The position numbers and the translations under genes are program-made. A stretch of DNA of 64,000 nt, from NCBI GenBank assembly GCA_910578275.1, contig CAJTPR010000002.1:124001-188000 (forward strand), read 5' to 3'. The notes beneath the pieces are model-generated. The model saw nothing but the letters and a program-made list of their open reading frames with translations, did no database searches and had not been told where the DNA came from. This document shows positions 61,659 to 64,000 of the stretch, piece by piece. Source of the stretch: an uncultured Bacteroidales bacterium. Lineage in GTDB: Bacteria; Bacteroidota; Bacteroidia; Bacteroidales; P3. Numbering within the stretch: position 1 is the first letter of the stretch; each line of letters opens with the position of its first letter.

Positions 61659-63056
61659 ATGTTCGACAAGAAAGTTTACCGTGCCCGTCGTGAAAAACTC
61701 AGACAGAGCTTGCAAGGCGGCATCGTCCTCTTCCCCGGAAATCCGGAAGTTCCCTGCAACTATGCGGGCAATACCTATCCTTTTCGTCAAGACAGTAATT
61801 TTCTTTATTTCTTCGGGATACAGAAGCCCGACATGTACGGGGTGATCGACTTGGATGCCGACAAGGACTTCCTCTACGCCGACGACCTTACCATGGACGA
61901 CATCATCTGGATGGGGCATCTTCCTTCCGTGTCCGAGATGGCCGCCGAGGCGGGCGTCGCGGACACCGCGTCTGTGAACGAACTGCAAAACTTGTTGCAC
62001 AAGGCGGTATTGAGCCGTCGCAAGATACATTTCGTGGCTCCCTACAATATGCAGGTGGCCCAGCGTATGGCCGAATGGATGTCCGTTCCCGTGCAGAAAC
62101 TCAAGGAAGGACAGTCGGTGGAACTCGTCAAGGCCATTTCGGAACAACGTTCGGTCAAGGGCAAGGAAGAACTGGCGGAAATCGAGATCGCGATGGACAT
62201 AGCCTACAAGATGCACACCACGGCCATGCGCATGTGCAAGCCCGGCACGTACGAATACCAGATTGCCGGCGCCATGGAGGGCATCGCCTTGCGGCATCAC
62301 GGTGCCATGTCGTTCGCGCCCATCGTCTCGATGAACGGCCAGACGCTGCACAACCACGACCACGGCAACCTGCTCAAGGAAGGCCGCATGATGGTGGCCG
62401 ACGTGGGAGCGGAAGCGCACAGCAACTATTGTTCCGATATTACGCGTACCACGCCCGTGGGCGGCAAGTTCAATACCCGCCAGAAAGAGATCTACGAGAT
62501 CGTGCTCAAGGCCAACACTTCCGTCATCGAGACGATCAAGCCCGGGCTTCCCTATCGCGACTATCATGTTTCGGCTTGCAAGATCATCGCGCAAGGCCTC
62601 AAGGACCTGGGCTTGATGAAAGGCGACGTGGAGGAGGCCGTGCAGGAAGGCGCCCACGCCATGTTCATGCCTCACGGATTGGGGCACATGATGGGGCTGG
62701 ATGTGCACGACATGGAAAACATGGGCGAGAATCTTTTCGGCTACGACGACGAAATAAGACGTTCCGACCAGTTCGGCCTTTCCTATCTTCGTCTGGGACG
62801 TCGCCTGCAACCCGGATTCGTGCTTACGGTGGAACCGGGCATCTATTTCATTCCGGCACTCATCGACTTGTGGAAAAGCAAGGACAAGTTCACCCGGTAT
62901 ATCAACTACGACAAGGTGGAGGCCTACAAGGATTTCGGGGGCATCCGCATCGAAGACGACGTGCTGGTTACCGAAAAAGGCTGCAAGGTGCTGGGACAAC
63001 CCATACCCAAGACGGTGGCCGAGGTGGAAGAGGCCTGCCTCAAGACGGGAGAATAA
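61659..63056 (+). CDS. Aminopeptidase P family protein (Xaa-Pro aminopeptidase)
   Basis: The 465-residue product has the creatinase N-domain (about 1-175) and the pita-bread metallopeptidase domain. Metal ligands are visible: VADVGAE and SDITRT (two Asp), HGLGHMMGLDVHD (His), VEPGIYF (Glu) and GGIRIEDD (Glu). It removes N-terminal residues next to proline. No signal peptide is present, so it is cytoplasmic. The small barrel gene follows after 30 bases. Confidence 0.94.
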   Translation: MFDKKVYRARREKLRQSLQGGIVLFPGNPEVPCNYAGNTYPFRQDSNFLYFFGIQKPDMYGVIDLDADKDFLYADDLTMDDIIWMGHLPSVSEMAAEAGVADTASVNELQNLLHKAVLSRRKIHFVAPYNMQVAQRMAEWMSVPVQKLKEGQSVELVKAISEQRSVKGKEELAEIEIAMDIAYKMHTTAMRMCKPGTYEYQIAGAMEGIALRHHGAMSFAPIVSMNGQTLHNHDHGNLLKEGRMMVADVGAEAHSNYCSDITRTTPVGGKFNTRQKEIYEIVLKANTSVIETIKPGLPYRDYHVSACKIIAQGLKDLGLMKGDVEEAVQEGAHAMFMPHGLGHMMGLDVHDMENMGENLFGYDDEIRRSDQFGLSYLRLGRRLQPGFVLTVEPGIYFIPALIDLWKSKDKFTRYINYDKVEAYKDFGGIRIEDDVLVTEKGCKVLGQPIPKTVAEVEEACLKTGE

Positions 63057-63086
63057 GCAGAACATTAATAACTAAAACCCAATAAG

Positions 63087-63653
63087 ATGAAAAAGTTGAT
63101 CATGATCGGTTTTACGGCACTGATGTTTGCCGTATCGGCTAGTTTTTCGTCGGTTCGTGCCGGCGGTGTCTATGAAGGCCTGGCTCCCGGAAAATCCGTT
63201 CTGGGCGTGAAACTGGGTCTTTCCAATACGGTGGGTGCCAACGTTACCTACGATTATGCGCTGGCCCGTGTATGGAAAGGTACTTTCACCATCGGTGGAC
63301 AAATCGGATACATGTGGGATGGCTGGAATGAAAGCCACAACGGTACAAAATGGGCCTACAACAGCAATATGCTTGATTTCAAGGTAAGAACCACTTACCG
63401 TCTCAACGTGGTGGTTCCCGAATGGGAAGTGTATGCCGGCTTGGGACTCGGTGGCGGTGTGAACCTGAAGGATTCGAAAGTCAAGGATTCCGGTGTCAAG
63501 GTAAAAGCGCACAGCAATTACGGTTTCTTCTCCGGTGCTTTCATCCTGGGTACTTCCTACAACTTCACCCAGAACATCGGCGTGAACCTCGAATTCGATT
63601 TCGGTAACTGGGAACAAGCTTGGGTGAACCTCGGCGTGAACTTCAAATTCTAA
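63087..63653 (+). CDS. Small outer-membrane beta-barrel protein
   Basis: The 188-residue product has a signal peptide (MKKLIMIGFTALMFAVSAS, ending VRAGG) and eight or so alternating strands, for example GKSVLGVKLGLSNTVGANVTYDY, ending in a C-terminal Phe (NFKF), as in opacity-type eight-stranded barrels. Function is unknown. It lies between the aminopeptidase gene and kbl. Confidence 0.78.
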   Translation: MKKLIMIGFTALMFAVSASFSSVRAGGVYEGLAPGKSVLGVKLGLSNTVGANVTYDYALARVWKGTFTIGGQIGYMWDGWNESHNGTKWAYNSNMLDFKVRTTYRLNVVVPEWEVYAGLGLGGGVNLKDSKVKDSGVKVKAHSNYGFFSGAFILGTSYNFTQNIGVNLEFDFGNWEQAWVNLGVNFKF

Positions 63654-63664
63654 TTTGAGCGACC

Positions 63665-64000
63665 ATGTACGGTAAATTCCAGGAATTTCTCCAACAAGAA
63701 CTCAAAGGCATCCGCGAGGCCGGCCTCTACAAGGAGGAACGGATCATCGTCACCCCGCAAAAAGCCGACATCAAGGTGAAAAGCGGTCAGGAAGTGCTTA
63801 ATTTCTGTGCCAACAACTATCTGGGCTTGTCGAACAATCCCAAGTTGATCGCCGCCGCCAAGAAGGCCTTGGCCGAACGGGGTTACGGCATGAGTTCGGT
63901 GCGTTTCATCTGCGGGACGCAAGACTTGCACAAGGAGTTGGAACGCAAGATCGCCGAATTCTTCGGAACGGAAGACGCCATTCTTTATGCCGCCTGCTTC
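63665..64000 (+). CDS. kbl: Glycine C-acetyltransferase (2-amino-3-ketobutyrate CoA ligase), 3' end outside the window
   Basis: The first 112 residues are visible, starting MYGKFQEFLQQELKGIREAG, with LNFCANNYLGLS, YGMSSVRFICGTQDLHKELE, typical of Kbl, a PLP enzyme of the alpha-oxoamine synthase family that splits 2-amino-3-oxobutanoate into glycine and acetyl-CoA in threonine breakdown. The PLP lysine would lie beyond the window. Confidence 0.93.
   Translation, partial: MYGKFQEFLQQELKGIREAGLYKEERIIVTPQKADIKVKSGQEVLNFCANNYLGLSNNPKLIAAAKKALAERGYGMSSVRFICGTQDLHKELERKIAEFFGTEDAILYAACF

Overview
The window is chromosomal DNA of a member of the Bacteroidota, most likely order Bacteroidales. Evidence: C-terminal type IX secretion (T9SS) sorting domains, GldD and GldE homologues, the family-restricted proteins DUF5606, DUF4270 and OstA-like, and many upstream boxes matching the Bacteroidota promoter (TTG near -33, TAnnTTTG near -7) with A-rich leaders and few Shine-Dalgarno sites. 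I cannot fix the genus. I see no rRNA, tRNA, transposase, prophage or CRISPR array. Coding density is high and most genes are housekeeping.

Layout. 1-3.9 kb: end of a DUF58 protein, an OmpA/TPR lipoprotein, and radC on the minus strand. 4.2-12.9 kb: three tandem genes for large secreted multi-domain proteins with T9SS tails; this is the most accessory part of the window. 13.1-15.5 kb: an unknown outer-membrane barrel coupled to a polysaccharide flippase. 15.5-20.0 kb (minus): DUF5606 protein, pyrK, pyrD, rnr. 20.2-24.2 kb: a HPPK-deoxynucleoside kinase fusion, sppA, a stand-alone riboflavin kinase, and a DUF3109 protein. 24.5-29.3 kb: head-GIN protein, ogt, gldD, gldE, pth, proS. 29.4-32.4 kb: a tyrosine-rich lipoprotein and a FadL/OmpP1-like barrel. 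32.5-41.3 kb: lptB (minus), then recQ, an OmpH-like lipoprotein, nadC, purA, a PepSY-like protein and an OstA-like protein. 41.35-52.8 kb: pssA, purS, dsbD, a Stealth-type transferase, mutY, ssb, an HU/IHF-like gene, rng, an RluA-family gene, gtrA and a TPR glycosyltransferase. 52.8-64 kb: recJ (minus), a half-length starch-synthase-like protein, DUF4270, glmS, feoAB, an aminopeptidase P, a small barrel, and the start of kbl.

How the genes fit together. Envelope building is a recurring theme: lptB, OstA-like, OmpH-like, flippase, Stealth, GtrA/glycosyltransferase, pssA, glmS, and several lipoproteins and barrels. Nucleotide and cofactor supply is represented by pyrK/pyrD, purA, purS, nadC, folK, ribF and the deoxynucleoside kinase. 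DNA and RNA maintenance is represented by radC, recQ, recJ, mutY, ssb, ogt, rnr and rng.

The points most worth following are: the tandem T9SS surface-protein family, with a 516-bp tract differing at one base between first and third members; a GldE without its usual membrane domain; a MutY with altered iron-sulfur cysteine spacing; a half-length starch-synthase homologue lacking the usual N-terminal substrate motif; and a consistent promoter signature that corrects several start codons. I did not find a complete, clearly new multi-gene system.
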